DNA of 64,000 nucleotides from Viscum album. Its lineage: Eukaryota > Streptophyta > Magnoliopsida > Santalales > Viscaceae. This document shows, piece after piece, positions 34,431-47,386 of the stretch. The DNA lies in assembly GCA_963277665.1 (NCBI GenBank), contig OY728152.1:1188244357-1188308356 (forward strand), written 5' to 3'. The position numbers and the translations under genes are program-made. The notes under the pieces were generated by a model that ran no database searches, was not told where the DNA came from, and worked only from the letters and a program-made list of their open reading frames with translations. Position 1 is the first letter of the stretch, and each line of letters starts with the position of its first letter.

Positions 34431-37400
34431 TATCATGACCTGTTCCCTGAGGCCCATGTCATGGAAACCCCAAGCCCACCTCTGATAGGATAGGGGCTGG
34501 CGACTTGTGCTGAGTAGGAATATTCCAAAAATGGGAGGAATTTTCCTAAGATCATATAAAAACACACCCAACTCAATGCCACATGAGCTGGAGAGTAAAA
34601 ACACTAAGTAAAGAAAATCCATGCATTCCACTACAACCCAACAACACAGTACGACATAAAGTAAAACTGTAAAGTGAAAGTGGTCCAGAAACACAAGCCC
34701 ACTAAAAAGGAAAACTGTAAAGTCTGACCTACAAACAAGGGCACTGGAGTTGCTGTAGGAAGTTGTTGGAAACACCGTAGCTTAGCTGATCTCACAAGGC
34801 ACCACTCGGTCCTTGTCCTGGTCCTACTCCTCCTAGGACTACACCAAAGAGTCGATCAACTGCACAAGACATGACACATGTAGGAAAAGCCCGTACATGG
34901 GCGAGTAAAAACAATACTAAATAGGGGACCCCAAAACACAAATTAAAATAACACAAATGAAACACCACTAAGAAGGTAAAGCCATCTCAACACAGGTATA
35001 TGTCAATAACACATATAACAAGAACATCTAGGTATACTCATAAAGGATTCCAAGACGCAATGTCTCATCCAATTCCATCCATATGGTTTTGCTCGTATCG
35101 TGATTGATTTCGGGAGATCACAATCCTTGAGCTATCTGAAAGAAAGCATGTAGAAAAAGTATACCAAAAGTATCGAAGAGAAAAAATGGTCTCAATATAT
35201 CATGAAGTTTTCCTAAGATTTCTGGTCTCACTGATACAAGGAGTCTCTATATCACAACCAATCCTTAGTCATATGATTCTACACAAGGAACACGTGTTTT
35301 GGGGAACTCACTCCTTGAGCTATGAAGTCATCAGAGACCCTTACAAAGAGGTCCTGCTTCTTTGGACCCCACGCAAAGAGAACACACTGAGAACTACACA
35401 AAGTACATGAATTGGGTCAAGTCATGATGGATGTAAATATCTTGATACACATATAGGGGGTCCTGCACCCATGGCCTACTAAGGGACATCCTGGCCCTAC
35501 TGGAATTATCATCCTAGATAGGGGATATGTGACCATGTAAATATTGGTCACGCCTTGTCCAAAAACCCTATCTAAGATACAATGAAGAGAATTGAGTACC
35601 GAACAGGCCTCTTGGTGCGGTACATGCTCCAAATAGACTTGTTGGGGCACTGAGATCCATAGAGTCATTTCGGCCTACTGGGTTACCTAGATCCACTCAT
35701 CACTTAGGCCTGTTGGGTAACCAAGATCTTCTTTGAGCCAACTCACTTCAGAACACATTCCATTCTCTATGATATGAATAGGATCCTACATCGTACCTTC
35801 ATAGAGATGCCCAAGGGTATCATCTCAAACCCTACTATCACCCCCTATGATAGGATCATGATCCAATATCGATCTCTCATAAGAAAGTCAAAGAGAACAC
35901 CACTAGTGGTAACTGGTAAAATTAAAACCCCACTAAGCCATATCAAAAGGACCACCTATTCGCAAGGGTCCCAATGCAGCAGATGGCTCATTAATCGAAA
36001 TTAAGGTTTGAATGATATGGGGTTTTAGTGAAAAGGGGTTCGGTGGGGTCTTAGTTTGGTCCAACCCAACCTAACCTGGTCGAGTCCAGGCCTATGCGTC
36101 CCGTTCAGGTCCAGGCTTCCTGGTCTGGCCCGACCCAAAGGTCAGGACCAATGGGACTACTGGATTTAGCCCGTTGGGCTATGGGTTCACTCCACTGGGC
36201 CGCCCAGCAGCTCGGTCCTCCTCTGACCTGGTTCGCACTAGCGGGCTAGTTTTGATCTAGTCAGGCCACCCAAAAGCCTAGTCCCCTTCAGCCTGGCCCA
36301 TGTTGGCAGGCTGACCCTATCCAAACCAGACATAGAAACTCGCTGCGTCCCCTCTGCATCATGTGGCTGGCTCAACTGACCATCGATCTCCGCTCGCGGT
36401 CCATTGATTGCATGCCGCCAGCTCGACGTGGCGTAGCTACATCACTAGCCTGCTCCACCACCGCATTCCCTGGACACAGCCTCAGAAGCCACCCTAGGAT
36501 GAGCTACTGCGGGTTCCTCAGTTTTTCACCACACCAACATGTGGCCGCTAACGATTGCCTATGATGACGCACCAGTGGGGTCTCCCGCATGCCACCAGAT
36601 GGGCTCCGGTGGTCTGTTATTCATTTTGAAAGGCATTCCATAATCCCCGGGCTACGTTCTTCACCCCTAGGGGTTCAAAAATAATTCCATAATCGATTTT
36701 TGGTGTGGATCCCTTCACGTGTGAGATCTCCCGCAACACCTTGATCCAATCGCCATCGTCGTCGTTGCACCTCCATCGTGCCGTGTGCTTCCCGAACCTA
36801 CGACATCAGATCATTGCACCAAGGATTGGTTGTATAAGGATCAATCGATCATCGAAATTTCAGTCACATTCCAATGAAGAATTCCTGTGATGAAAAAAGA
36901 ATAGAGGGATGAAAGGCATGAATCAAAAAAAGGGATAGACCTCGATCAATGTTAGTGTCGATCGTGGTTTGTCACCGTTAGAACAGAAATAGAATTAAAC
37001 CAAATATTCATCACACATGATTAATCAACATTTCATAACCAGGATCAATCTTCCATTAAACCCCCAGAAATAAAACCCCCTTCCTGCAAGACCAATCGAA
37101 TTGCAGGACAACATGTTTGTGGGTTGATCCACACTCGTCGTTTAAATCTAAGAATGAGGAAATAATAGATTCAAAATAAAAACCCCAACCTCGAGTTGTA
37201 TCACTTGCAAATTTATATTGAAATCGCGTCATCACGTCGATCCTTATTCCGCATGCGTTCTTCGATTCATCATCGCCTAATCGAATCCCGACCTATGATC
37301 CATCATCACTGATGAGATAGCCTCCTCCTACTTGCCTTAGAGAAACTTCAGGGTTCTAAAGATATTTTCCAGCTTTATTAATTCTAACACTGGACCCTAA

Positions 37401-38076
37401 CCCTAATTAATAGAGGAAACATGTTAACGCATTTACACATTTAATCATTACTATTTAATTTTGAAACAGCGTTGCCACATTGTTTCATTTATAAAATGAG
37501 AACAGGTTTCTCCATCGCTACATCGCAGTGCCGCCATGCTACAAAATGTAAAAAGGAAATAAAAAAAACTTATTTAAGTTTATTTTATTCTCCTTTAAAA
37601 TTTCCAAAAATTAACTTTTACCCTCAACCCGCGCCGATCAAGGTTAGGATCCACCTAAGGAAAACACATCCTCACAAGCTCAACGGTACTATCAAATTTA
37701 CAATTCGAGTTACCGTTTATGATTTATAAGGATTAGAAAAACAATATAATTTTATTTAATTATTTTATTTATGGTTATTCCATTTTCAGGTTTTCTCACT
37801 GGAGACCTGCGTCGACTAAATTTAAGTTGCGCATAGGGTAACCATGACACTTTGAATTCAAATGTGCCTCATATTTCTAATCCGGGCAACTGTTTAAGAA
37901 TTATTCCATTTTTTCAGGAAAACCGCTCATGCACACTATTTAAAAACTTAACAAAAGTTCAAATATTTGTCCTGGGATCATCAGTCCTCAGAATCACGTG
38001 TCGTCTCAGCTAATGGTCTCAAAATAATTCCATATAATTTTTAAAAAGACATACATGGAAATTTTAGGACATTATA
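34431..38076 (-). repeat. Element D 5' LTR
   Basis: A 3646-bp LTR from TATCATGACC (mutated TGTCACGACC) to GGACATTATA (mutated TTACA), confirmed by alignment to the split 3' LTR. The sequence beside it reads GAGTGCTATAA on the minus strand, which is what follows TGGTATCA in intact elements, so the first half of the primer-binding site is deleted. Openings here such as 34389-34775 and 36361-36564 are not shared with the other LTR. Confidence 0.88.
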
Positions 38077-38699
38077 TGTGTATTAGTGTTGAATTTTTGA
38101 GATTAATTATTTTTGGGATTTATCTTATCTTTTACTAATAATTTTGACTTTGGTTGATGTATAAACATAGGAGGAATAAATTGTTTTGATTTTTTTGATT
38201 TTTTGATCAGTAGAAGTTTATTTTAGTGCATAAAGTATGAAAAATTCATGATCATCATTTGGAGAAAAAATTAGTTGTTGGTGGAAATTTATTAAATGAT
38301 GAATTTTTTTTATCACATAAGTATATTTCTCCATGTTCTTAGAGTAATCAATAAAGTTATCTTGAATAAATAAATGATATTTTTCTAATTTTCGTACGAA
38401 GAAATCCATGGACTTTTAACCTATCACAGATTTATTTTTTTGGGATGGTAAAATTTCTCATGTCCATGTTCTCTTTCAATCTCTATAAGTCTTTGGGAGT
38501 TCTTTTTATCTTCCATGTCCATGTTTTCCTATGTGGAAACCTAGTATGTTTTATCTTAGGTTACCTTCATAATTTCTTTACTCTCTTATCAAGAGGAAGT
38601 TTTATTAATTTTTTTATGATGTGTGATTTCCAAAATAAGTTATATTGAAAAGTCAAATTCCTAGTTTTAAATCCTATGTTCAAATTGAGAGGATTTAAT
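38077..38699 (+). other. Element C interior, right part
   Basis: AT-rich, non-coding by eye. The openings at 38218-38409 (-) and 38445-38648 (+) show no known motif. It begins with TGTGT, a possible target duplication of D. Confidence 0.6.
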
Positions 38700-38716
38700 T
38701 TATTTAGGGGGGATAA
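38700..38716 (+). other. Polypurine tract of element C
   Basis: TTATTTAGGGGGGATAA directly before TGTAACATCCC, the 3' LTR start. Confidence 0.85.
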
Positions 38717-39450
38717 TGTAACATCCCAACGTTTTAAAATGAAACACTATGTTCAATAGCATATATGATACAACACATCGATCTTATACAAACAATTAAT
38801 ATTATTATTTAAATGTGACCATTATAACCTATCCTTTAAATTGACAGGTATGAATAATAATAACTCGTTTATCAAATAAATAAAATTTTTTAAAGTAATA
38901 TTGATTTATTGGTAAATTATTAGAAAATAACAACACAATAAATTCATTTTATTCTTTAGAAATATGTTTCTGTCAAAAAATGATTTTTATTTATTTTTAT
39001 ATAAATATAATATAATTATGTTCTCGAAATTTTAGAAAATGTATTTGGTAAAAAAAATAATTTTTTAAATCAGAATATAAAATTTTACCTATGGGGAAAT
39101 TTTGATAGTTTACTAAAATGTTTGATTTTTTAATGAATAGTGAAAAATACCGATTTTTATTAAAAATGGTATTTTTTACAAGGTTAAATTATGATTTTGA
39201 CTTGTTTTAAATTTGAATTAGTTTATTGTGAATTAAAATAATCCTGTTATGGTTTTTGGAATGGGTTTTATTCTTAAATTTTTTACAGAATCATTTTATA
39301 TTTTAACAGAGGCATTTTTTTGAAAAACCATTTTAGTGATTTTTTTATGGTTTAATTTTAAATTAAAATATTCCAGTTGTGTGTTTTTAATTTTTAAAAA
39401 TGGATTCCAAATTTTTCAATTATAAGGTCCAAATTTAGTAATAGTCCCAT
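38717..39450 (+). repeat. Element C 3' LTR, first 0.73 kb only
   Basis: Aligns with 12227 to about 12970 (TGTAACATCC, then GAAACACTATGTT), with many substitutions. Similarity stops between 39440 and 39460, so the LTR is broken there by deletion or by a later insertion. Confidence 0.75.
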
Positions 39451-41120
39451 TTTATTTTTTCACAAATAAAGTCATAATTGATCTGAACCCCCATCATTTT
39501 CTATATCATGGCCATCACATATGAATGTAGTTTGTATGAACCTCTTCCATCATTGATGATTTTTAATGTATGGGGTAGATTGTATAGGAAATATTTGAAC
39601 CCTTAATAATTTCATGGGAGATTTAGAGCCACACCACGTTTCTATGAGAATGTTATAATTCTTGAAACGGTCTAGATAAACGGATTGAATCTCAATTTTG
39701 GGATTTGAAATCTACTAAAGACAATTTTGGAATTCTAATGAGATCCTACACAACCCCATATTATCTGTAATTGAAATTATATATAATAAAGGGTCTTATA
39801 ATTATATATATGAAGTAGAAACTGATGAATCTTCTCTTGTACAAGCACAACTAGGGCTAGGGGTTCACCTGTTCCCAGCGTGGTGTATATAAAAATTGTA
39901 TATGGTCATACACTATTGTGGGTTTCACACACCTGAATCACTTAAATTATTAACCACATGAATAGTAACACATTCATATGAGTCTTTATGGGGGGTTTTG
40001 GGATGATTGTATACACCCACTACACATATTAGGATCACTTTATCTCTAGAATGTATGATATATGAACTCTACTCCTTTTCATCGAGGGAAATCCTATAGG
40101 TCTCTTTTATATAGTCCCATTTTCATGACAAATCATAACGATCTTCATCCAATATTTAATTTTAACCCATGTTCAAGAAAAAGGTTCATTCCCTATGGAA
40201 TTCACAACCTATCTCATCAACTCTTGGGTTATGTATAATGTACTCTAGAGATCCCCTGGTATAATTTTTTGGTGAAGGACTCATCATACATAACACCAAG
40301 GATATATGCCACATAAAATTTTTAGATATCCTATGGTATGATTCCCACTATGCTACCAATCAAGTGGAAACTAGTAATATAAAGCCTCCAATGACTCTGA
40401 AACTCTAGAATAAGTTCATTTATCTTGTAAATATATGTATTAGAGATAAAGGAAGCTTTGTAGATGGCTATGTCATTTAGTATGGTGTCAAATTTTGAGC
40501 ATGTCAGCAAGAACCAATAAACATACATAAATTTGGGCTTAACCCCTCCTATAGGGTGTAGGTCCCATTCATAATTACAACCTTATGATTAATTAATGGA
40601 AGAGAAATAAAGATACAATACTAACAATACATCTATAGTTATACTATTTTTGTTTTTTTTAGTGGTCTAGAAATAATAAAGCAAAAAGGTTAGATAACTT
40701 CCTACAATGGGAATATATTTTCCCTTTGAGAAAATGTTAATTTTATCCTTGAGTTTTGGAGTTGAAATCAGGGTGATGAAATTTTATATTATTCTAAACC
40801 CCACGTCTAGATAATGGATATAATTACAATTATGGATATTTCTAGTGGAAGATCTACAAGACCTTCCCTATAACTAGTATGAAGATATTATATTTGATGG
40901 TTTACCCTTCCTCAAAATCATTGTCCATGCACATAATATGGGAAGTTTTTTTGATATATGAGATAATGGGTGAATTTTTTCACATCTTAATCCAAAAAAT
41001 AAGCTATACATATTATCATCATGATAAATAAAATACATAAAAAAATGTGAAGTGATAGAAAGATGATCATGATATATACCAAGAAAAAATTTCATAATTC
41101 CAATTTATTTCTGAGGTGGA

Positions 41121-41204
41121 TTCTCCCAATTTCATTCACCCATGTGGATTCTCTTAGGGTACTTCAACTTAGTGGATGCCCCTAGTGTATTTCACCCAGT
41201 TGGA
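41121..41204. repeat. Decayed 28-bp minisatellite, three units
   Basis: Three successive 28-base units (41121, 41149, 41177), each ending TGGA or GTGGA, with TTCACCCA or TTCAACTTA in the middle. Less clear units lie on both sides (about 41096 and 41205-41231). Confidence 0.65.
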
Positions 41205-42324
41205 TTCAGACAAGGCATGTTGACTATATGGCTTTTTGTAGGGTACTTTTAAAAGGAATATTCCACTAAGTTACATTACCCATGTGTGTTTTTTATGATC
41301 CCTTCACTCAGGTCTCTCTATTGAGTTCCCTCCAAAAAGGTCTATTTAATAATCCCATTCACTAAATTTGGGGGGGGGGGGTGATAATGTTAATGTGAGT
41401 GAAATTTTATTTCTTTACCACAATGCATTATGAACAATCCTAGTGATATTATAAAAAAAAGGAATACTATCTCACTAAAGTTGTAGTAGGTGCACCCTAA
41501 TGGGGGGGGGGGGTGAACTGAGATTTATAGATGTACTTTTCCTATCACCTAGGTGATATATTTTCCTTCACTTAGGAATCACTTGTGTAAACCTCTCCTA
41601 CACCACTAGCATGAGCAATATCTTCTTTTCCATGGTACCTTGTCTTTATAGAGTATCAAAAACATTAAAATTTGATCCTCTACATTCTAATTTGATCCAA
41701 TTTTATGAGAGGAATTTGTTTCCACCCCTTTTGTGTGATAAATGACCATGGATGAGATAACCAATGGTTCCTAAGAAGAAACCCATTATTTCTCCCATGT
41801 CCCTAGGGGTATGACCAATTCATTTCTCTTAGAGACCCATGTATGTGCCAATGATTTTGTTCCCTAGTAGGCTTGTGCAAGCCGACCTTTATTCCTAAGT
41901 CCCATGCTATTAGGTATTGATTTATCCTATATATATATATATCCCTTAGTCTCCTACATGGGAATTGTATTCCCACCCACTAGAAAATGAAGTGATTCTT
42001 AGAGGTACCTTTACTCAAGTCTCCACAATCCCCATTCAATTATCCTATGATGCTAATAACCAATGCTAATTAACAAAAAATGAAGGATAACTAAGTTATA
42101 TGAAAGTAAAATAATCATAAAACACCACATCACCACTTGTATTCTTTCACCAGGGAGAAATAACCACCTCATCAGCAGTATAAGAGCATCATGTGACTAG
42201 CTCCACAAGGAGGCATTACATATGGGATAAACAAACTCATTTCCATTAGGTGAGCTTCTTACTTGTGAGATCCCCTTCACACATCCCTCACAAGAGAAAT
42301 CCAATGCTATTAACCTTCACCAGG

Positions 42325-42425
42325 GTGAGACCCTTTTCTCGACCCTCACTAAGGTTAGACATATTTCCTAGCCCTAACTATCCTTTTCTCAACCCTCACT
42401 TTGGTGTTACCATTTCTCTAGCCTC
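42325..42425. repeat. Two 50-bp tandem units (ACCCTCACT phrase)
   Basis: Two units of about 50 bases starting CCTTTTCTCGACCCTCACT and CCTTTTCTCAACCCTCACT. Each has a second, weaker copy of the phrase in its latter half (CCTAGCCCTAACT, TCTAGCCTCACT). They are part of the wider repetitive stretch 41100-43500. Confidence 0.55.
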
Positions 42426-45400
42426 ACTAAATTAAAGTACATCATATATTCATCATTAGGGAGAATCCCCTCGACTATCCATCACCTAGGAAAACCCCTT
42501 CACCCAGGTCCACTTAGGTGAAACACCCACTCCCACTCCATTAATATGATACAATTTCCACCCTTGTTTTAATATATGGATATCCCTTCAGCCACGTATC
42601 ATATTTGGTTATACAATTATCAAGGCCTCCTAAAAAATCTCTGGATTCACAAGAATTGGTTAAAAAATCCCTAATATACACCCCCTTTGATCATGTATTT
42701 CATTAATAAAATTAATATATAGATAAATCCACCCTAACCGATAGTACCCATGTGGTATTCAAAATATTTTACTCTATTAATAATATATTTTCTTATTGGT
42801 GGGATATTTATGAGGATTTCTCTTGGCTCATGAAACTCAACAAGGATAGTCTATGCCTAAACAATATCATCTTGGTAATTTTGTTAATACCCTAGACCAC
42901 TCAATGTGATATGAGAGAATGGTCTTTCTCATAGGGTGTAAGACATATCCATGTTCCCAATGATTTTTTTATCAATAGGAAGTATCAATGAGCCTATGAA
43001 ATATATATAAGGGTTACCCATGATTAAGCCCCAATTTCATTCTCATAGAGATATATTCCCCATTGCCTCAATCACCATTCTATTTAATCATCAGTAGGTA
43101 TAATTTAGATAGTTTCAGCAACCTACTAATATGTGTAAGAACCAACTTTCTCACCTTAACCTAAGTCAGTGAATAGGTTAGGAATCATCATATCCCATAC
43201 ATACTCCCCACATAATCATTTTTTACCTTTCCTTTCATGTGAAAATATTCCTTACCACATGACATTATATTTCACGGTATGGTCAAGAAATATTACCTTA
43301 AACACTAGAACTATATCTATGTGGTATATTATTCTTATTTACAAGGATATGTGGGATTCCTATTTGAGGTTAAAAAACATTAAAACCATCTATATCCTCC
43401 CTCACAAGGACACATTCTTCATGAGTTTGGATGTCCCTACTCAATATTCCACATTCCCCCTGTTACATTAATCATCTCCACTAGGGACATATTTATTTTG
43501 AATCCATATTTTTTTGGACATATTCATCCTAAAACCATCAATGCTCTCTATCGTCGATCCATATCCCTAATGAGCCTAGAATTCCTTTAATATTGGGACA
43601 TATTCCCTTTTATGTAAAATAAAATGGGATACCTTTTTATGTGTCACACAATATCCATTTCTAGAGGACATTCCCCTTGAATTACACACCTCATGAAATT
43701 AAACTGTATATAGATAGTCAAGGCTACATGACATTAAAATAAACTATGATAATCCTTGTTACATAGCCTAAAAATCTATAACTTGTCCAGTTATATGAAA
43801 CAAAACTATGTGGATTTTTGGTACCTTCATAGAGATATATTCAATGCATATATATGGAATGATCCCAAAACTGAGACCCATATTATCTCCTTAGATAAAA
43901 GAAATTTTTAGAGTGTCTAACTAAGTGTATTTCTATAATAGAATCAAATATGACTAAAGATAAAGGTGGAGAACCTATTATATATAAAAATATTAATATC
44001 AATGTATGAATATAGCTAAACCACTTTAATTTTGTTAAATAGTCACAAATTATGATTTGGGAAGGATTGATCTATATTTATTAAATATATAAAAGTGTAA
44101 TTGAGTAAGTTTTAATTCCACCCTAAAGTGTGTAATGATCCTGACCTCCCATATTTTTAACCGATGTGCTTTTTGAAGTTTCTTTGTGTGAAATCAACAA
44201 AAAACATGTAAATAATTCAATTAATATTATTTCAATTACCATTAGAATATTTAGTTACACATAATTAGAGAATAAACTATAAATATTTTCAATAAAAACA
44301 TTTTATGAATCGATGAATATAAGAATAAAGAAAAATAGAGAGAGAAATATACTCTTTCCAAGTCAATTTCATCTCTATTATGAGATTTTACCAATTCATT
44401 GTTGTTGTTCTATTACTTCTACTTTTCCTATACTATCCCCAGAATATTCGTTTCTAGCCTCCCATCTATCCTTTCTCAATAAGTTCATTCATAGAATTTA
44501 TTTTCTAGAATTATTTTTTTAAACCCATGAAAATTAATTATTTATCAACCTATTACTACTTAGACACCAGTGAATAGTGTTAAACCATAAAGAAATCTTA
44601 GTTGTGTGAAAAATAAAAAAAATAAAAAAACAACAATAAAAAGTAAAATAAAACAAGGTGAAATTATATAATATAAAAGATGAATGATGTGAGAAAATAT
44701 TATGTAAGAAAGAAGTAAGTGCGAGAGGAAAAATAGATTGGAAACTAGGGAACAGATAGACGATTTTTAGAGAAATTTTATATTTTGGATTTGTTAATAA
44801 TCACTAATCATTCATATAATAATACCCATAGTACCCAAATTTTTATAAAGAATGAATTTCCCAGTGACTTCTCTTGAGGAATGACATGTATATTAAGCAC
44901 TCGAGAAATAAAAACTCTTTTCGGAGAAGAAATAGTTTCAACCTTTTCTAATTGAATTACTTTAGTTGAATTTACTGAGGCTTGAAAATTTTCTTCACAT
45001 CACCTATAAATACTTAAGGTGGGTAAAAAATGATGCTCAAGAATAATTGGAACTAGGAATTACACAAAATAGAAATGAAATAGTATGAATTCCATAAAAT
45101 ATTCCCCCTAATTTGTCAATTCAAAGTGAATATGGAACTAATTTTCACCCGCCTAAAATGATTCAACAATAATTTCATCCATTAATGCATCAATAGAGAA
45201 GAATGAAAAAGGTGTATAGAAAAATAATGAATAACACATACTTCCATGAATTTAACTAAACATGAACAGTTAAAAGATTTAATTCATCATATTCCAATTC
45301 CCCTAAAAATATTCAGTTTCACATAATTGGAGAAACAACTACAAATATTATCAAAAAATATTTTACAAGAGTATAAGAAGAGAATATGAAATAATGTTGA

Positions 45401-47386
45401 TAAATAAATATTCTTTTTTGGAGTTTATTTTCCCTCATTCCTAATATTCTTCTTATTTATCATCATTATTCTCCAACTATATCTCTTCCTCTACCATCAA
45501 AAATTATTTTTTATCCTCTATTCAATTTTCCTATATTCCCTACTATTTTATGAATATATCTTCAAAATTTAATATCTAATACGCTAATAATTTTTTCAAA
45601 GACATTTTTTACTGGTAGTAGAATTAGATTTGACTTTTAATTGTCTCTCACTGAGTATCATGTGAAAACATATTCTCTGATCAAACTAATTGATGCCTAG
45701 AAATTCCCCCCAAAAAATTCTCTAACTCAACATGATCTTAAAAAAACTAGAAGTAAACATTCATACTTCCCTTAATTCTGTCAAATTTCGTAGAATGGAA
45801 CAACCCTCATATCAGAAACCTTCAACGTTGATAGTACATGAAACTTCACTGGACACACCGAAGATCTCAAATTAGCTTTCAACTTATACTGGAACCTCCA
45901 AAAATACTATCATCAACTCAAAAAACCAATTTCGATCCCAATCAAGTTTAACCACATTTATTGGGTATAGATCAGTCAACTTTATTCATAATTGATTATG
46001 TCTTTAAAATTCATTCCCCTAGCTCAGAAGTAGGTTCTTTGTCAGAAAAGATATCCAGTTCCTCAAAGACAATTTTTCTGGTATTTCATATACACTATTA
46101 TTCATCCGTAAAATAATATCTTTAAAGGATTCAAGGTCCAACCTTCATCATTAGTTGAAAATTACCCAAAAAAGCAACATCAAATACATTCCTTCTTCAA
46201 CATCAAACCTCACATGATATTAATAAGCTTTAGTTCATCTTTAAAGGCTTCACATAAGATTGATATTTCTTTATAGTCCCTCACTCTATCTTGGAATCAC
46301 ATCAATAGATTCATCTCATTTTTTTGTTACTTTATGATAAATCTTCCCTAAAAAGTTACTCAAATCTTTTTTTCCTCTAATGATTTGGGTTCTATATTTA
46401 GTCTGGAATGTACGGTTCTTCTTCTTCCTTGTATCCATCAAAATTCTTCAAGATTTTTTAAATCCCATATAAATCATGGATCAACATTTTCACTACTCTT
46501 TGAAACTAGTAGAATTATAATGACACTCTTGAAGCCATAAGTGAGAAGAAATATTCAAGTATTATTTGTTTTGGTCATCTGAGCACCATATCATAACTTC
46601 ACCATCCTATAAAAGGAACAAGGGTTCAGCCTTCTATCATTTGGTGTGTCCATATCTTTTGGTTTAACTTCTAACCTATATCCTCACTCAGATATCTTGT
46701 TTTTTTTAAAAAAAAATCTTAGAACAATTCTAAAATTAGGATACATGAGCTAGTATTTTCTCTTAGGTTGTGTAGTTGAAATAAGTTATGTGAATCCATG
46801 ATAGAAATATGTATGTGATTATTCCTAGGTTCATCTAAATGACTTTCATTAGGGAAATGGCTAGGTAGATGGGTATTTGAAATTTGTTATGTTGTTCTAG
46901 GAAAATTTGGCTACATTACAATATTCAAAAATTGACTATGTATAACCACATGGAATTTGGCTATGATAAATCCATACACAATAAGAAAATTAAAAGAGTA
47001 AAATAATTTCCATATAAAATAAAATAAAATAAAATATGAAAATTCTAAATTAATAAATCACAATTAAATCAAAATAATTCATTATAAAAACAAATAAATA
47101 AGAAACAATAAAAAATTAAATTAAATAAACTATAATTAAAAATAATAAATTTATTTAAAATATCATTAATTTAAAAATCAACCAGAACATAAAAACTAAA
47201 GATAAAATTAACAAAACTCATAATATAAATTAAAACAATAAAAATTAATATTTAAAATAAAATTTAGAAATAAAATATTAAAATAATGAATAAATTAATA
47301 ATTTAAACATATAAAATATGATTTAAATAGGAAATTAACAAATTTAATATTTAAAAAACCAATTGACAACAACTCTATAGTAAATT

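Larger units (their letters stand above)
16956..38076 (-). mobile_element. Element D: decayed Ty3/gypsy element inserted in C, split by E
   Basis: Read on the minus strand: 5' LTR 38076-34431, a short decayed gag-pol interior 34430-31281, and 3' LTR 31280-16956, which is itself split by element E. The LTR pair aligns over its whole length of about 3.6 kb (after removing E) but with many substitutions, so the insertion is old. The possible target duplication is GGTGT (16951-16955) and TGTGT (38077-38081), with one mismatch. The primer-binding core is missing next to the 5' LTR. The interior is 3.1 kb, shorter than a full gypsy gag-pol, and has large deletions. Confidence 0.85.
12227..39450 (+). 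mobile_element. Element C: non-coding LTR retrotransposon, split by D, 3' end lost
   Basis: The outermost layer of a triple nest, read on the plus strand. Its parts are the 5' LTR 12227-16104, a primer site at 16106, interior 16105-16955, then element D as an insertion, interior again 38077-38716 ending in a polypurine tract, and the start of the 3' LTR 38717-39450. After removing D, the interior is only about 1.5 kb and has no gag or pol motif. Long LTRs around a short non-coding interior fit the LARD class. The two LTRs match over about 740 bases with many substitutions and small indels, so C is old. The rest of the 3' LTR is not found in this window. Confidence 0.8.
39451..47386. other. 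Unassigned 7.9 kb AT-rich region with decayed short repeats
   Basis: I found no gene, LTR pair, primer site, polypurine tract or enzyme motif. Short openings (for example 40331-40528, 40874-41095, 43169-43471, 44313-44522) have no recognisable protein features. The part at about 41100-43500 is built of short, decayed, repeated phrases such as TTCACCCAGGT, CACTAGGTGA and ACCCTCACT. Two runs of 12 G occur at 41370-41381 and 41502-41513, and an (AT)n stretch at 41930-41942. The last 400 bases (46980-47386) are nearly pure A/T. It may be the remainder of a non-coding retroelement, a decayed satellite, or host sequence. Confidence 0.5.

Noticed and set aside
34389..34775. 128-codon minus-strand frame with a hydrophobic middle
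   Set aside because: It lies in element D's LTR and crosses its edge. The matching part of the other LTR does not keep the frame.
41365..41395. Polypurine tract plus LTR start (G12 then TGATAATG)
   Set aside because: No matching LTR copy, primer site or internal region was found nearby.
46980..47386. Replication origin or matrix-attachment site in near-pure A/T sequence
   Set aside because: Composition alone is not evidence, and AT-rich runs are common throughout the window.
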